Shown here piece by piece: positions 8,779-17,095 of a stretch of 64,000 nucleotides of DNA (position 1 is its first letter; every line of letters begins with the position of its first letter). Source of the DNA: Halomonas sp. BDJS001. Its GTDB lineage: Bacteria > Pseudomonadota > Gammaproteobacteria > Pseudomonadales > Halomonadaceae. Both the position numbers and the translations under genes were made by a program. The notes under the pieces were generated by a model that was given only the letters and a program-made list of their open reading frames with translations, had not been told where the DNA came from and made no database searches. The stretch lies in assembly GCF_026104355.1 (NCBI RefSeq), contig NZ_CP110535.1, positions 3,038,001 to 3,102,000 of the forward strand. Direction: 5' to 3'.

Positions 8779-10710
8779 TTACGAAGAAGACGGTATCTCA
8801 CCCAACACCTCAGGGATCGTCATCTTCACATAGCGCCCTGGCGCAGGCTCAATCACCTTGAGCTCACCGTCACCGGGTTGGCGCACAGGCACCATTTTTT
8901 CGCTATCGGCATAGCCATTGTCGGTCATCCACGCCTGCCAATGGGGCCACCAGGAGCCCTCTTGTGCCGTAGCGCTTTCCAGCCACTCTTCGTGGGTTGC
9001 CGGTAACGCGTCGTTAGTCCAGTAGCCATATTTGTTTTTATGGGGCGGATTGACGATACCTGCGATATGCCCCGAGCCACCTAACACAAAAGTAACCGGC
9101 CCCTTGGGAAGCAAGGCCCCGTAGTAGGTACTGTTCCACTTGGCAATATGGTCTTCTTTGGTGGACACAAAGTAGCTGGGCGCCGAGACCTTACGCAGAT
9201 CAATTTTCACGCCATCCAGCTCAATGCCACCGGGCTCAACCAGACGGTTTTCCAGATACATATGGCGTAAGTACCATGCATGCGTCCCAGCAGGTAAGTT
9301 AGTGCCATCAGTGTTCCAGTAGAGCAGATCAAAGGCGGCGGGCGTCTCGCCCTTCAAATAGTTATTAATGTAAAACGACCAAAACAGATCATTCTCACGC
9401 AGCAAGTTGAAGGTATAGGCCATGGAGCGCCCATCAAGATAGCCCTTCACTTCTAGCGTTTTTTCGATTCCTGCAACGACCCGATCATTTAGAAACACGC
9501 CGATGTCGCCAGGATCACGGAAGTCCTGCAGCGTGGCCATATAGGTCACCGACTTTACTTTGCGCCCTCGCCTAGTGCTGGTGAGGTATGCCACTGTAGA
9601 AGCCGTTAACGTGCCTCCAACGCAATAGCTGAGTAGGTTAACCGACTTCTCGCCGCAGGCCTGCTCAATGGCTTCTATCGCGCTAATCGGCCCCATCTGC
9701 ATATAGTCGGCCCAGGTGATATCGCGCTGTTCCGGGCCAGGGTTACGCCAGGAGATCAGAAACACCGTATGCCCCTGATCCACCAGCCACTTCACCATGG
9801 AGTTATCTTCACGCAGGTCAAGGATGTAATACTTATTGATCCACGGCGGCACCATTAGCAACGGCGTTTTAAAGGTCTTTTCCGTCGTTGGCGTGTACTG
9901 GATCAACTGGATCAATTCGTTTTCGTACACCACCGAACCGGGTGTTACGGCGATGTTTTCGCCCACGCCAAAGGCAGCGCGGTCTGTCATGCGTACATTA
10001 ATGCCTTCACCAGAGTTACCTAAATCTTCACGTAGACGGGCCAAACCATCCACTAGGTTTTGACCACGGGTCTCAATAGTGCGCCGCATGACCTCTGGAT
10101 TGGTGGTTATAAAATTAGTAGGCGCCATCGCGTTAACCAACTGGCGCGCATAAAACATCAAGTTACGCTTCTGGGTTTCATCCAATCCACTTAAGTTCTC
10201 AACCAGCTCTTCCACCATCTGCGAAAACAGTAAGTACTGCTGCATAATGGCCATGTAGTGCGGATCTTGGATCCAGGCTTCATCTTTGAAGCGGCGGTCA
10301 CTTTTGGCCGGGGTAATCAGTGGTGTGACTTGCTCTCCCGCCATGCCACGGACGGCTTGCTGCCACAACAGCCATTGGTCTTGTAGCAATCGGCTCTGGG
10401 TCTCCCACAACAGGGTAGGGTTCTGCATTAGCGACTGCGCGGCCGCTTCAAAGCTTTCGCGCATATCACTGTAAATTGAATCGGCGGCTTCACTGGGTGC
10501 AATACGGGAAAGCAGATCCTGCATCAATCCTTGGTACTGTTCGCTAATCTCTTTAAGCTGATTATTCCAGGCTTCAATCTCTGCTGGAGATAGCCCTTCA
10601 GGCACTCCTTGAGAAAGCCCTTGCGTAAATCCTTCGCCTAGCCCATGAGACAGACTTTCAGAGAGCCCTTGCGATATTGCCTGGAACGGATTGTGCCACG
10701 CTGACTGCAT
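8779..10710 (-). CDS. phaC: Class I polyhydroxyalkanoate synthase PhaC
   Basis: A 643-residue enzyme that polymerises hydroxyacyl-CoA (probably 3-hydroxybutyryl-CoA) on PHA granules. It has an alpha/beta-hydrolase fold with the lipase-like box 'SYCVGG', nucleophile near C363. The Asp is in the 'TKEDHIAKW' region and the His in 'GGSGHIAG'. The ATG at 10710 is chosen because GGGAG lies just upstream; the GTG at 10743 has no such site. Its N-terminus carries an imperfect Gly-Leu-Ser repeat ('QGLSESLSHGLGEGFTQGLS') that recurs in the granule-type protein at 11515-12012. It sits downstream of the phasin gene on the same strand. Confidence 0.96.
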   Translation of the reverse strand: MQSAWHNPFQAISQGLSESLSHGLGEGFTQGLSQGVPEGLSPAEIEAWNNQLKEISEQYQGLMQDLLSRIAPSEAADSIYSDMRESFEAAAQSLMQNPTLLWETQSRLLQDQWLLWQQAVRGMAGEQVTPLITPAKSDRRFKDEAWIQDPHYMAIMQQYLLFSQMVEELVENLSGLDETQKRNLMFYARQLVNAMAPTNFITTNPEVMRRTIETRGQNLVDGLARLREDLGNSGEGINVRMTDRAAFGVGENIAVTPGSVVYENELIQLIQYTPTTEKTFKTPLLMVPPWINKYYILDLREDNSMVKWLVDQGHTVFLISWRNPGPEQRDITWADYMQMGPISAIEAIEQACGEKSVNLLSYCVGGTLTASTVAYLTSTRRGRKVKSVTYMATLQDFRDPGDIGVFLNDRVVAGIEKTLEVKGYLDGRSMAYTFNLLRENDLFWSFYINNYLKGETPAAFDLLYWNTDGTNLPAGTHAWYLRHMYLENRLVEPGGIELDGVKIDLRKVSAPSYFVSTKEDHIAKWNSTYYGALLPKGPVTFVLGGSGHIAGIVNPPHKNKYGYWTNDALPATHEEWLESATAQEGSWWPHWQAWMTDNGYADSEKMVPVRQPGDGELKVIEPAPGRYVKMTIPEVLGEIPSSS

Positions 10711-10790
10711 ACTTATTCTCCCTACGCCTATCTTCAGGCGCACCGACCGCTTTGGCTATGTAAGCATATATAAATTTAAGCTTATAAATG

Positions 10791-10818
10791 CATCGCGGCG
10801 CCCTTGGGCGCCGCGATG
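10791..10818 (-). terminator. Strong GC-rich hairpin between phasin gene and phaC
   Basis: A 13-bp perfect stem (10791-10803 with 10806-10818) with a 2-base loop starts 11 bases after the phasin stop. An AT-rich stretch rather than a clean T run follows, so it may be a partial terminator or an RNA-stabilising element that sets the phasin to synthase ratio (inference). Confidence 0.6.
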
Positions 10819-10828
10819 ATGTCACTAA

Positions 10829-11239
10829 TCAGCTCTTACGCGAGGACTGACTAGAGGCTTTGGCAGGCTGCTCGCTTTTAGTAGCCGCCTTGGCTTGCTC
10901 GGACATTTGCTGGCCAGCCTCGCTGAACATCTTTTCCATTTCAGACTTAAACTGCAGGCTCATCTCGCTCATTACGCGTGCGTCTTCCTGCATCTGCTGG
11001 GACAGCTCGTTCATCATTTCAGCTTGCTTGGTGCCGAAATCGCGCAGGCTCTCTGCATCTTGAATCTCGGTAGCGCTACGAATGCGCTCGGTACCCATCT
11101 GGCTGTAGCGCTTCATGGCTTCCAGCTGGTACTGGGTCATTTTTTCCATGTTGTTGAGCATCAGCGAATTAATTTTACGCATGGGCTCAAACATTTGCTT
11201 AGTTTGGGCGTTGAAGGCGTCCATCATATTGTCTTGCAT
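10829..11239 (-). CDS. phaP: Phasin (PHA granule surface protein)
   Basis: A 136-residue, mostly helical, Met/Gln-rich protein: 'FEPMRKINSLMLNNMEKMTQYQ', then heptad-like helices, then a Ser/Ala/Lys tail from about residue 115. This is the phasin_2 pattern, in which amphipathic helices coat PHA granules. Its position just upstream of phaC supports the call. Two copies of a 13-base element lie 80-125 bases upstream of the start and are candidate PhaR operators. The symbol phaP is given by function; several phasin types exist. Confidence 0.88.
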   Translation of the reverse strand: MQDNMMDAFNAQTKQMFEPMRKINSLMLNNMEKMTQYQLEAMKRYSQMGTERIRSATEIQDAESLRDFGTKQAEMMNELSQQMQEDARVMSEMSLQFKSEMEKMFSEAGQQMSEQAKAATKSEQPAKASSQSSRKS

Positions 11240-11320
11240 AGTGTCTGCTCCTGTTTAGTTCCTTGGCATGAGCCTTGGAGTGACTCATCGTGATGTAGCT
11301 GGTCTTACTTCACCTCGACT

Positions 11321-11364
11321 TGCTGCACTGCAAAAAGAGTAGTCCTACACATGCTGCATTGCAA
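11321..11364. promoter_or_regulatory. Paired TGCTGCAYTGCAA elements upstream of the phasin gene (candidate PhaR operators)
   Basis: Two near-identical 13-base elements, at 11321-11333 and 11352-11364, start 31 bases apart, about three helical turns. TGC/GCA-rich sites are typical of the PHA repressor PhaR, which is encoded in this window near 57361. The element lies in the 275-base gap upstream of the phasin gene; no other gene is apparent in that gap. Confidence 0.55.
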
Positions 11365-11514
11365 CAGCGATACCGTTTTAAGCCGCAGCATCCGGTAACG
11401 CTACAACAACGGCTCCGCATGACGACTCTCATCGCTGGTAGCGACCTTTACCACGTTACCAATCGCTTACAGCCCACTTTCACAATCTATCTTTGCCCGT
11501 ATATCGTTACCGAT

Positions 11515-12012
11515 TTATGAATCACTGCGTTTGGATGTTGAACGTGTGCTTGAGCCTGAACGGGAGCGTGACGACGCTGTCGACTTGGCCTTACCACCAC
11601 TGCTACTACTGGCATTTTTATTGGCACTATTCGCCTTGGCACTCGCCGCACTGCTTTTTGCGCTGGTGTTACCGTGGTGCTCCGCCTCACTGCCCTTTGC
11701 CGAAGACGCACTGGCATTAGTGCTTGCGCTGCCTGCTTGGCGCAACATATCAAGCATCATTTGCTGATAAGTGCCAAAGTTGGCTAGCCCTTGAGACAGT
11801 CCTTCAGAGAGCCCCTGAGAGAGACCTTGCTGCATCATCGGCTGCTGCAGAAAAGGCCGCATCAGACTCATAGGGTCGTAGCCCTCGACGCCAGACTCCA
11901 TCTGCCGTTGAATATTTTCCAGCAGGTTTTTCTGGAAAGCTTCGACATCCGGCAGTCCCAGCGATTGGCGAAATTCATCGGGAGTAAGATCAAACTCAAC
12001 GTTAATCTTCAT
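11515..12012 (-). CDS. Probable PHA granule-associated protein with histone-like tail (DUF6489-like)
   Basis: A 165-residue protein. Residues 1-35 ('MKINVEFDLTPDEFRQSLGL') resemble a small uncharacterised family I recall as DUF6489. Residues about 60-80 carry 'QGLSQGLSEGLSQGL', closely matching the PhaC N-terminus. From about residue 95 the chain is low-complexity Ser/Ala/Lys/Arg, basic towards the end, like the DNA-binding tails of PhaF/PhaM-type phasins. The ATG at 12012 follows AGGAG by seven bases. It is next to the phasin gene and phaC on the same strand. A granule-to-nucleoid linker role is inference; the granule association is better supported than the exact role. Confidence 0.65.
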   Translation of the reverse strand: MKINVEFDLTPDEFRQSLGLPDVEAFQKNLLENIQRQMESGVEGYDPMSLMRPFLQQPMMQQGLSQGLSEGLSQGLANFGTYQQMMLDMLRQAGSASTNASASSAKGSEAEHHGNTSAKSSAASAKANSANKNASSSSGGKAKSTASSRSRSGSSTRSTSKRSDS

Positions 12013-12102
12013 AGGCGGCTCCTGCACGGCTTTTCATGACTGATTCTCATGCATTTGTTTTATTTGAGTGTAGCAGCGAACTGCAAACCTCACCGTATTG
12101 CG

Positions 12103-13194
12103 TTAGCGCTGGGTTAAACGCGGCGTATCAACGCTCACCTCTCCATTTTGTCCACGCTGACGCAGCCAGTGATCCAACAGCGTAATCGCCATCATCGCCT
12201 CAGCAATGGGCGTTGCGCGAATACCCACACAGGGGTCGTGACGCCCTTTGGTAATCACCTCCACCGCCTGACCATGGATATCAATAGAGCGCCCTGGCGT
12301 GGTGATACTGGACGTCGGTTTTAGCGCCAAGCGAGCCACAATGGGCTGGCCGCTGGAGATACCGCCTAACACGCCACCGGCATGATTGGAGAGAAAGCCT
12401 TCGGGCGTCATCTCGTCACGGTGTTCACTGCCACGCTGGGCGACACAGCCAAACCCTGCACCTATCTCAACCCCTTTTACCGCATTAATACTCATCAAAC
12501 CATGCGCCAGATCAGCATCCAGGCGGTCAAACACCGGCTCGCCCAGCCCTACCGGCACGCCTTCGGCAATCACGGTGATCTCAGCACCTACCGAGTCCTG
12601 ATCGCGGCGCAGCTGATCCATATAGGCTTCCAGTTCGGCTACGCGCTCCGGGTCGGGGCAGAAAAAAGCATTTTGACCCACCGACTCCCACTGTTTGAAC
12701 TCAATCTTGATCGGGCCCAGCTGGCTCATATAGCCGCGAACCTGTACGCCTTGGGCAGCCAAATACTTTTTGGCGATCGCTCCGGCAGCCACCCGCATGG
12801 CAGTTTCACGGGCACTGGAGCGCCCGCCACCACGATAGTCCCGGTGGCCATATTTATGGTGGTAGGTGTAATCCGCATGCGCTGGCCGAAACTGCTCCTT
12901 GATTTTTGAGTAGTCGTTGGAGCGCTGGTCAGTATTCTCAATCAACAGGCCAATAGCGGTGCCGGTAGTCTTACCTTCAAACACCCCGGATAGGATACGC
13001 ACCTGATCAGGCTCTTTGCGCTGGGTGGTATGCCGTGAGCTGCCCGGCCTGCGGCGATCCAGATCATGCTGCAAATCGGCTTCGCTTAACGCTAGCCCCG
13101 GCGGGCAGCCATCAACGATCGCGCCTAGCGCAGGGCCGTGACTCTCACCAAACGTTGTGACGGTAAATAGTTTGCCAAAGGTATTGCCAGACAT
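12103..13194 (-). CDS. aroC: Chorismate synthase
   Basis: A 363-residue enzyme converting 5-enolpyruvylshikimate-3-phosphate to chorismate with reduced FMN, the last shikimate-pathway step. The start '[20 protein letters not shown]' is the classic N-terminus, and 'HAD' and 'GGRSSARET' motifs follow. The ATG at 13194 has GAGGAA seven bases upstream; the longer frame to 13227 would run into prmB. It lies 13 bases after prmB in the same operon, as in E. coli. Confidence 0.97.
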   Translation of the reverse strand: MSGNTFGKLFTVTTFGESHGPALGAIVDGCPPGLALSEADLQHDLDRRRPGSSRHTTQRKEPDQVRILSGVFEGKTTGTAIGLLIENTDQRSNDYSKIKEQFRPAHADYTYHHKYGHRDYRGGGRSSARETAMRVAAGAIAKKYLAAQGVQVRGYMSQLGPIKIEFKQWESVGQNAFFCPDPERVAELEAYMDQLRRDQDSVGAEITVIAEGVPVGLGEPVFDRLDADLAHGLMSINAVKGVEIGAGFGCVAQRGSEHRDEMTPEGFLSNHAGGVLGGISSGQPIVARLALKPTSSITTPGRSIDIHGQAVEVITKGRHDPCVGIRATPIAEAMMAITLLDHWLRQRGQNGEVSVDTPRLTQR

Positions 13195-13207
13195 GGCGGT
13201 TAGTTCC

Positions 13208-14167
13208 TCACTGGAAAGACGCCGCATGGGCGTCGAGTTCAGCGGCGCTCAAAGCAAATACGCCCTGGCCGCCACGCTCGAATTCAAGCCACAGGAAAGG
13301 CACGTCGGGAAACGCTGCTTCCACATGGCGATCAGAGTTGCCGACTTCTACAATTAGCCAGCCCCCATCGGTTAGGTGTTCCCGCGCTTCGCGCAGTATG
13401 CGCCGCACAATATCCAGGCCATCGCTACCTGCCCCCAGCGCTAACGAGGGTTCATGGCGAAACTCAGCAGGCATGGTGGCCAGGTCGCGGGCATCCACAT
13501 AGGGCGGGTTGGAGACGATGAGATCAAAACGCCGACCTTCCAAGCCGCTGAAGACATCCGACTCCATCGCTCGCACCCGATCCCCTACATCGTGGCGGGT
13601 AATATTTTGCCGTGCCACAGCGAGGGCATCCTGGCTGATATCGGCCAGCGCCACTTCGCAAGTGGGTAAGTAGAGGGCTGTGGCAATGCCAATACAACCG
13701 GAGCCAGTGCATAGATCCAGCACGCTGGCGGGCGGCTCTTCGGGGAACCAGGCGGCAAAGCCATCTTCAATCAGCTCGGCAATCGGCGAGCGCGGTATCA
13801 GTACGCGCTCATCAACGCTAAACGGGTGACCCGCAAAGAAGCTCTCACCGAGCAGATAAGGCAGCGGACGACGGGTGGTGACCCGCTCCCGCGCCAGGGC
13901 AATAATGCGCTGGCGTTCAACGGGCAGCAGCCGCGCCTCTAACACACTGGGGTCAATATTCCACGGCAGATGCAGCGCGCCTAAGCAGAGCGCCACCGCC
14001 TCATCCCAGGCTGAGTCAGTGCCATGGCCATAGTGCAGCCCCGCCAGATAAAACTCGCTTGAGACCCAGCGCAGGTAGTCGCGTAGGGTAAACAGCTGGC
14101 TCACCAGCGACGACTCCGACAGGGAAAGGGTTGAGTGTGAATGCTCAACGTTTAGATGCGTGGTCAC
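13208..14167 (-). CDS. prmB: 50S ribosomal protein L3 glutamine N5-methyltransferase
   Basis: A 319-residue SAM-dependent methyltransferase that modifies a glutamine of ribosomal protein L3. It has SAM motif I '[14 protein letters not shown]' near residue 143 and the catalytic 'NPPY' near residue 211. Length fits PrmB (about 310) better than PrmC (about 280), and the aroC neighbour matches the E. coli order. It is first gene of a prmB-aroC operon, divergent from smrB. Confidence 0.93.
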   Translation of the reverse strand: MTTHLNVEHSHSTLSLSESSLVSQLFTLRDYLRWVSSEFYLAGLHYGHGTDSAWDEAVALCLGALHLPWNIDPSVLEARLLPVERQRIIALARERVTTRRPLPYLLGESFFAGHPFSVDERVLIPRSPIAELIEDGFAAWFPEEPPASVLDLCTGSGCIGIATALYLPTCEVALADISQDALAVARQNITRHDVGDRVRAMESDVFSGLEGRRFDLIVSNPPYVDARDLATMPAEFRHEPSLALGAGSDGLDIVRRILREAREHLTDGGWLIVEVGNSDRHVEAAFPDVPFLWLEFERGGQGVFALSAAELDAHAASFQ

Positions 14168-14324
14168 AGCGGCTCCTGGTTAACGGTACTCATGGCAATA
14201 ATGCGTTATACGTATTACGAATGAAAAGATTGTACCTTTCACTTCGTCCGGTTCACAGCAACGCTCAGCCCGCTATACTGTGCTCCTTTAACTGATTCAC
14301 TTTTTCTACCACTTGAGCCTGCCC

Positions 14325-14894
14325 ATGACGCGACGCCGCCACCTGCCTAATGATGACGATATCAGTGCCTTTCGCGACGCTTTGAAGGCGGCGGGGGTAC
14401 GCCCTATCGCCACCAATCAGGCAGACCCTGGCAAACCAAAGCGCGACGATAAGGCCCATGAGGCGCGGCGCCATGCGGCAATAGAAAGCAGTCCCCCCCA
14501 ATCCAGTGGACGCACCTCGGATGGCCGGGTGGAAGCCGTGCGCCCCTCCGAGTATCTTGAGTTCAGCGTGCCCGACTTGCCGTGGCGCACATTTAGCCAG
14601 TTAAAACGCGGCCAAACGGCGTGGCAAGCGGGGCTTGATCTGCATGGCTATACCCTGGAGGAGGCGCGTGCGGAGTTAGAGAGCTTTTTACGCGATTCGG
14701 CTAGCCAGGGTCTGCGCTGCGTACTGGTGGTGCACGGCAAAGCCTGGGGCACTACGGCGGATTTTCCTGTGCTCAAAAGCCATACCAACGCTTGGCTGCG
14801 GGAGTGGCCGGGAGTGCTGGCATTCTGCTCGGCCATCGATATTGATGGCGGCACCGGGGCGGTGTATATATTACTCCGCAAGCGGGGCCAATAG
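14325..14894 (+). CDS. smrB: Smr-domain endonuclease SmrB (ribosome-collision rescue)
   Basis: A 189-residue protein. The C-terminal Smr domain shows 'GLDLHGYTLEEA' near residue 103 and 'VVHGKAWG' near residue 138. E. coli SmrB cleaves mRNA between collided ribosomes. The N-terminal 80 residues are polar and probably flexible, as in SmrB. It is divergent from prmB-aroC, the same arrangement as in E. coli. The ATG at 14325 is preferred over an in-frame TTG at 14313; neither has a strong ribosome binding site. Confidence 0.88.
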   Translation: MTRRRHLPNDDDISAFRDALKAAGVRPIATNQADPGKPKRDDKAHEARRHAAIESSPPQSSGRTSDGRVEAVRPSEYLEFSVPDLPWRTFSQLKRGQTAWQAGLDLHGYTLEEARAELESFLRDSASQGLRCVLVVHGKAWGTTADFPVLKSHTNAWLREWPGVLAFCSAIDIDGGTGAVYILLRKRGQ

Positions 14895-14898
14895 CCCT

Positions 14899-15930
14899 CT
14901 ACTCGGTTGCGTCGGACGCAATGCTGGGCATGCGTCGCTCCAGCGCTTCATCCGCCAAATGACGGCCAAGCCGAATCAAGTCTCGGCCCCGGTAAAATTC
15001 ATAAGTGCTACACACCGTTTTGGGGATTTCGATCAGCACATCGGGCGGGTACCCTGCCACCTTGTATTTGGCCAACGCCGCCTGGGTAATATCAAACGAC
15101 TCCAAAATCATATCTAGCTTGCTCCACTCGCGCTTACCGCGCGCTTCAGTGGTTTCCTCTAGCTCTTCGTCGTCGCCCTCCCCGTTTGCGACATCGACAT
15201 TAGCACCAAGACCTGCCCACAGTTTTTGCGTAGCGGCGCGCACATCGCCGATCCAGCGCCCCATGCGTTGATCACGGTCGATCTCACTTTGGGTGCGACT
15301 ATCGGCGGTTTCCTCCTCTTTAGGCAGTAACTCCTCTAAGGTCACCGGCAATGGGCTATGGGCAGTCACATTAACTGCGACCACAAAATCCGCCTGGTGG
15401 GCGGCGACCATAGGCATGATCGGCAGTGGGTTGAGCAGCCCGCCGTCCACCAGCACCTGATCGCCAAGATGAACCGGGGTGATAACGCCCGGTACGGCCA
15501 TGGAGGCACGAATCGCCTGCAGCAAGGGGCCACTTTGAAACCACACTTCCCGCTGTCGCACCAGGTCTGTCGCTACCGTAGTGACGGGGATCGGCAGGTC
15601 TTCGATGAGAATATCGCCGACCAGTGCCTCCAGTTTGCTCATGACTTTGCTGGCACGCATCGCCCCCATAGAGTTCCAGGTGACATCCACCAGTTTGAGC
15701 ACATCCAGGTAGTCGAGTTGACACACCCAGTCGCGGTATTCAGGTAGCTTACCAGCGGCGTAAATACCGCCGATCACGGCGCCCATTGAACACCCGGATA
15801 CCGCAACGATCTCAAACCCTCGCGCCTCCAGCGCTTCAATCACACCGATATGGGCGTAGCCGCGGGCGCCACCGCTGCCCAGCACCAGTGCGACCTTTTT
15901 GCCACTACTCAAATATGCCAATTCATTCAT
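14899..15930 (-). CDS. rssA: Patatin-like phospholipase, RssA type
   Basis: A 343-residue serine hydrolase of the patatin/NTE family. It has oxyanion loop 'GSGGARGYAHIGV', nucleophile serine in 'GCSMGA' and the catalytic Asp in 'DGGLLNPLP'. An acidic insertion with Glu-rich runs lies around residues 205-255. The C-terminus matches RssA-type proteins rather than plant-like patatins. It starts 14 bases after the stop of the repaired hydrolase frame, so the two probably share an operon. The lipid substrate is unknown. Confidence 0.88.
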   Translation of the reverse strand: MNELAYLSSGKKVALVLGSGGARGYAHIGVIEALEARGFEIVAVSGCSMGAVIGGIYAAGKLPEYRDWVCQLDYLDVLKLVDVTWNSMGAMRASKVMSKLEALVGDILIEDLPIPVTTVATDLVRQREVWFQSGPLLQAIRASMAVPGVITPVHLGDQVLVDGGLLNPLPIMPMVAAHQADFVVAVNVTAHSPLPVTLEELLPKEEETADSRTQSEIDRDQRMGRWIGDVRAATQKLWAGLGANVDVANGEGDDEELEETTEARGKREWSKLDMILESFDITQAALAKYKVAGYPPDVLIEIPKTVCSTYEFYRGRDLIRLGRHLADEALERRMPSIASDATE

Positions 15931-15944
15931 ACTACGTTCCTTCC

Positions 15945-16846
15945 CTAGACGGAACCGGAGTTACCCCAGTGACCGCCGATAACCGAGGCAACTTGCGCCA
16001 CTGCTCTGGGCTCCAAGTGTAAGTGATGGCCGCCGCTGAGCACCTGACGGGTTAACCCTTTGACCACTTGCCGCGCCTCTTGGGCCCATTTTCGTTCCCC
16101 AAAATCCCCTGCTCTCCTTCAATTAATAGCATCGGAGCGTTAATGGCTGCCAGCAGTGATAGCACCTGTTCCGGGGTAAAGCGCACCAGGGAAGGCTTCA
16201 GTAGTCGGCTGTCAGTGCGCATTTGCACATGGCCATCGGCGGTAGGCTGGGTATTCCGCTCCACCAACGGCGTTGCCGTGATGCTATCCAACGGCGTGAC
16301 CCCACCAGCAACCCGTGCGGCAACGGCACTCTCGATATCGGGGTAACGCGGTGCCCGCGAAAGCGGCCGACGATAGGCGATTAACCCCTTGCGCAGTTGA
16401 CTAGCGGTCTCTTCAATAGGCGTATTGAGCGCACCGAGCCCATCAATCAGCGTTAGCCGCTCGACTCGCTCTGGCAGCGAAGCGGCAAGCAGGCAGGCCA
16501 CTGCCGCGCCCATAGAGTGGGCCAGCAAGCTGGTTTGCTCCAGGTTTAGGGAGTCCATGGCGTCCAGTACGTCGTGGCAATAGTCCCAAAGCGCATAGTC
16601 ACCACCAGATGGCGCGTGTGCCGAATGGCCGTGGCCGCGAAAATCCAGCGCCACAATACGAATATTCAACGCCTCGACCAACGGCGGGGCTAGACGAGTA
16701 AAGCTGGCGGCATTATCCAGCCAGCCATGTAAAGCCAACCAGGTTGGGGCGTCAGCACGCCCCCAGCTCAGCCCCCCTAGGCGTCCTTGAGCAAGGGAAA
16801 GCGGCTTTGGCGCAACAGAGTGCGTCGCCGGAGTGTTGTGGGGCAT
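15945..16846 (-). pseudogene. Alpha/beta hydrolase, frameshifted near the C-terminus as sequenced
   Basis: An alpha/beta-fold hydrolase. It has 'LALHGWLDNAASF' (oxyanion region), 'DFRGHGHS' and nucleophile serine in 'LLAHSMGAA'. The open frame ends in an atypical 'GNENGPKRRGKWSKG' and lacks the catalytic His. The missing end ('ERKWAQEARQVVKGL', then 'GGHHLHLEP') continues in the next frame to a stop at 15945-15947. One extra C in the C4 run 16097-16100 joins them into about 300 residues with the His restored. The ATG at 16846 has AGGA upstream. Most likely an intact gene with a sequencing deletion. Substrate unknown. Confidence 0.85.
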
Positions 16847-16991
16847 AAATAGCAGTCCTGAATAAACAGCTAATGATCCTAACCGAACGGACACGTCACT
16901 GGATCAGTAAGATGACGGCGCAGACGACAAACGTTACCATGCTAGGCATATTTTACTTCAACCTTGTACTTAACACTGCATTGGTGCCGTT

Positions 16992-17084
16992 ATGAAACCA
17001 CGTCGTGATACTCGCGCCCGTAATCTGGTCTTTTTTGTTGCTGTCATCAGCGCCACCGTCGTCGGTTTCTGGTTAGCTAAATAA
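16992..17084 (+). CDS. Possible 30-residue single-helix membrane protein
   Basis: A short frame, 'MKPRRDTRARNLVFFVAVIS' then a hydrophobic end with 'GFWLAK'. It has five basic residues followed by one membrane-length helix and a closing Lys, the layout of known bacterial small membrane proteins. It lies alone between the hydrolase and ybbP. The ribosome binding site is weak (GGTG about eight bases upstream), so the call stays tentative. Confidence 0.4.
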   Translation: MKPRRDTRARNLVFFVAVISATVVGFWLAK

Positions 17085-17095
17085 GTTCATGATCA

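Noticed and set aside
11531-11767. Hydrophobic open frame antisense to the DUF6489-like gene
   Set aside because: It is a by-product of the Ser/Ala/Lys-rich sense tail; the sense frame has a good ribosome binding site and PHA context.
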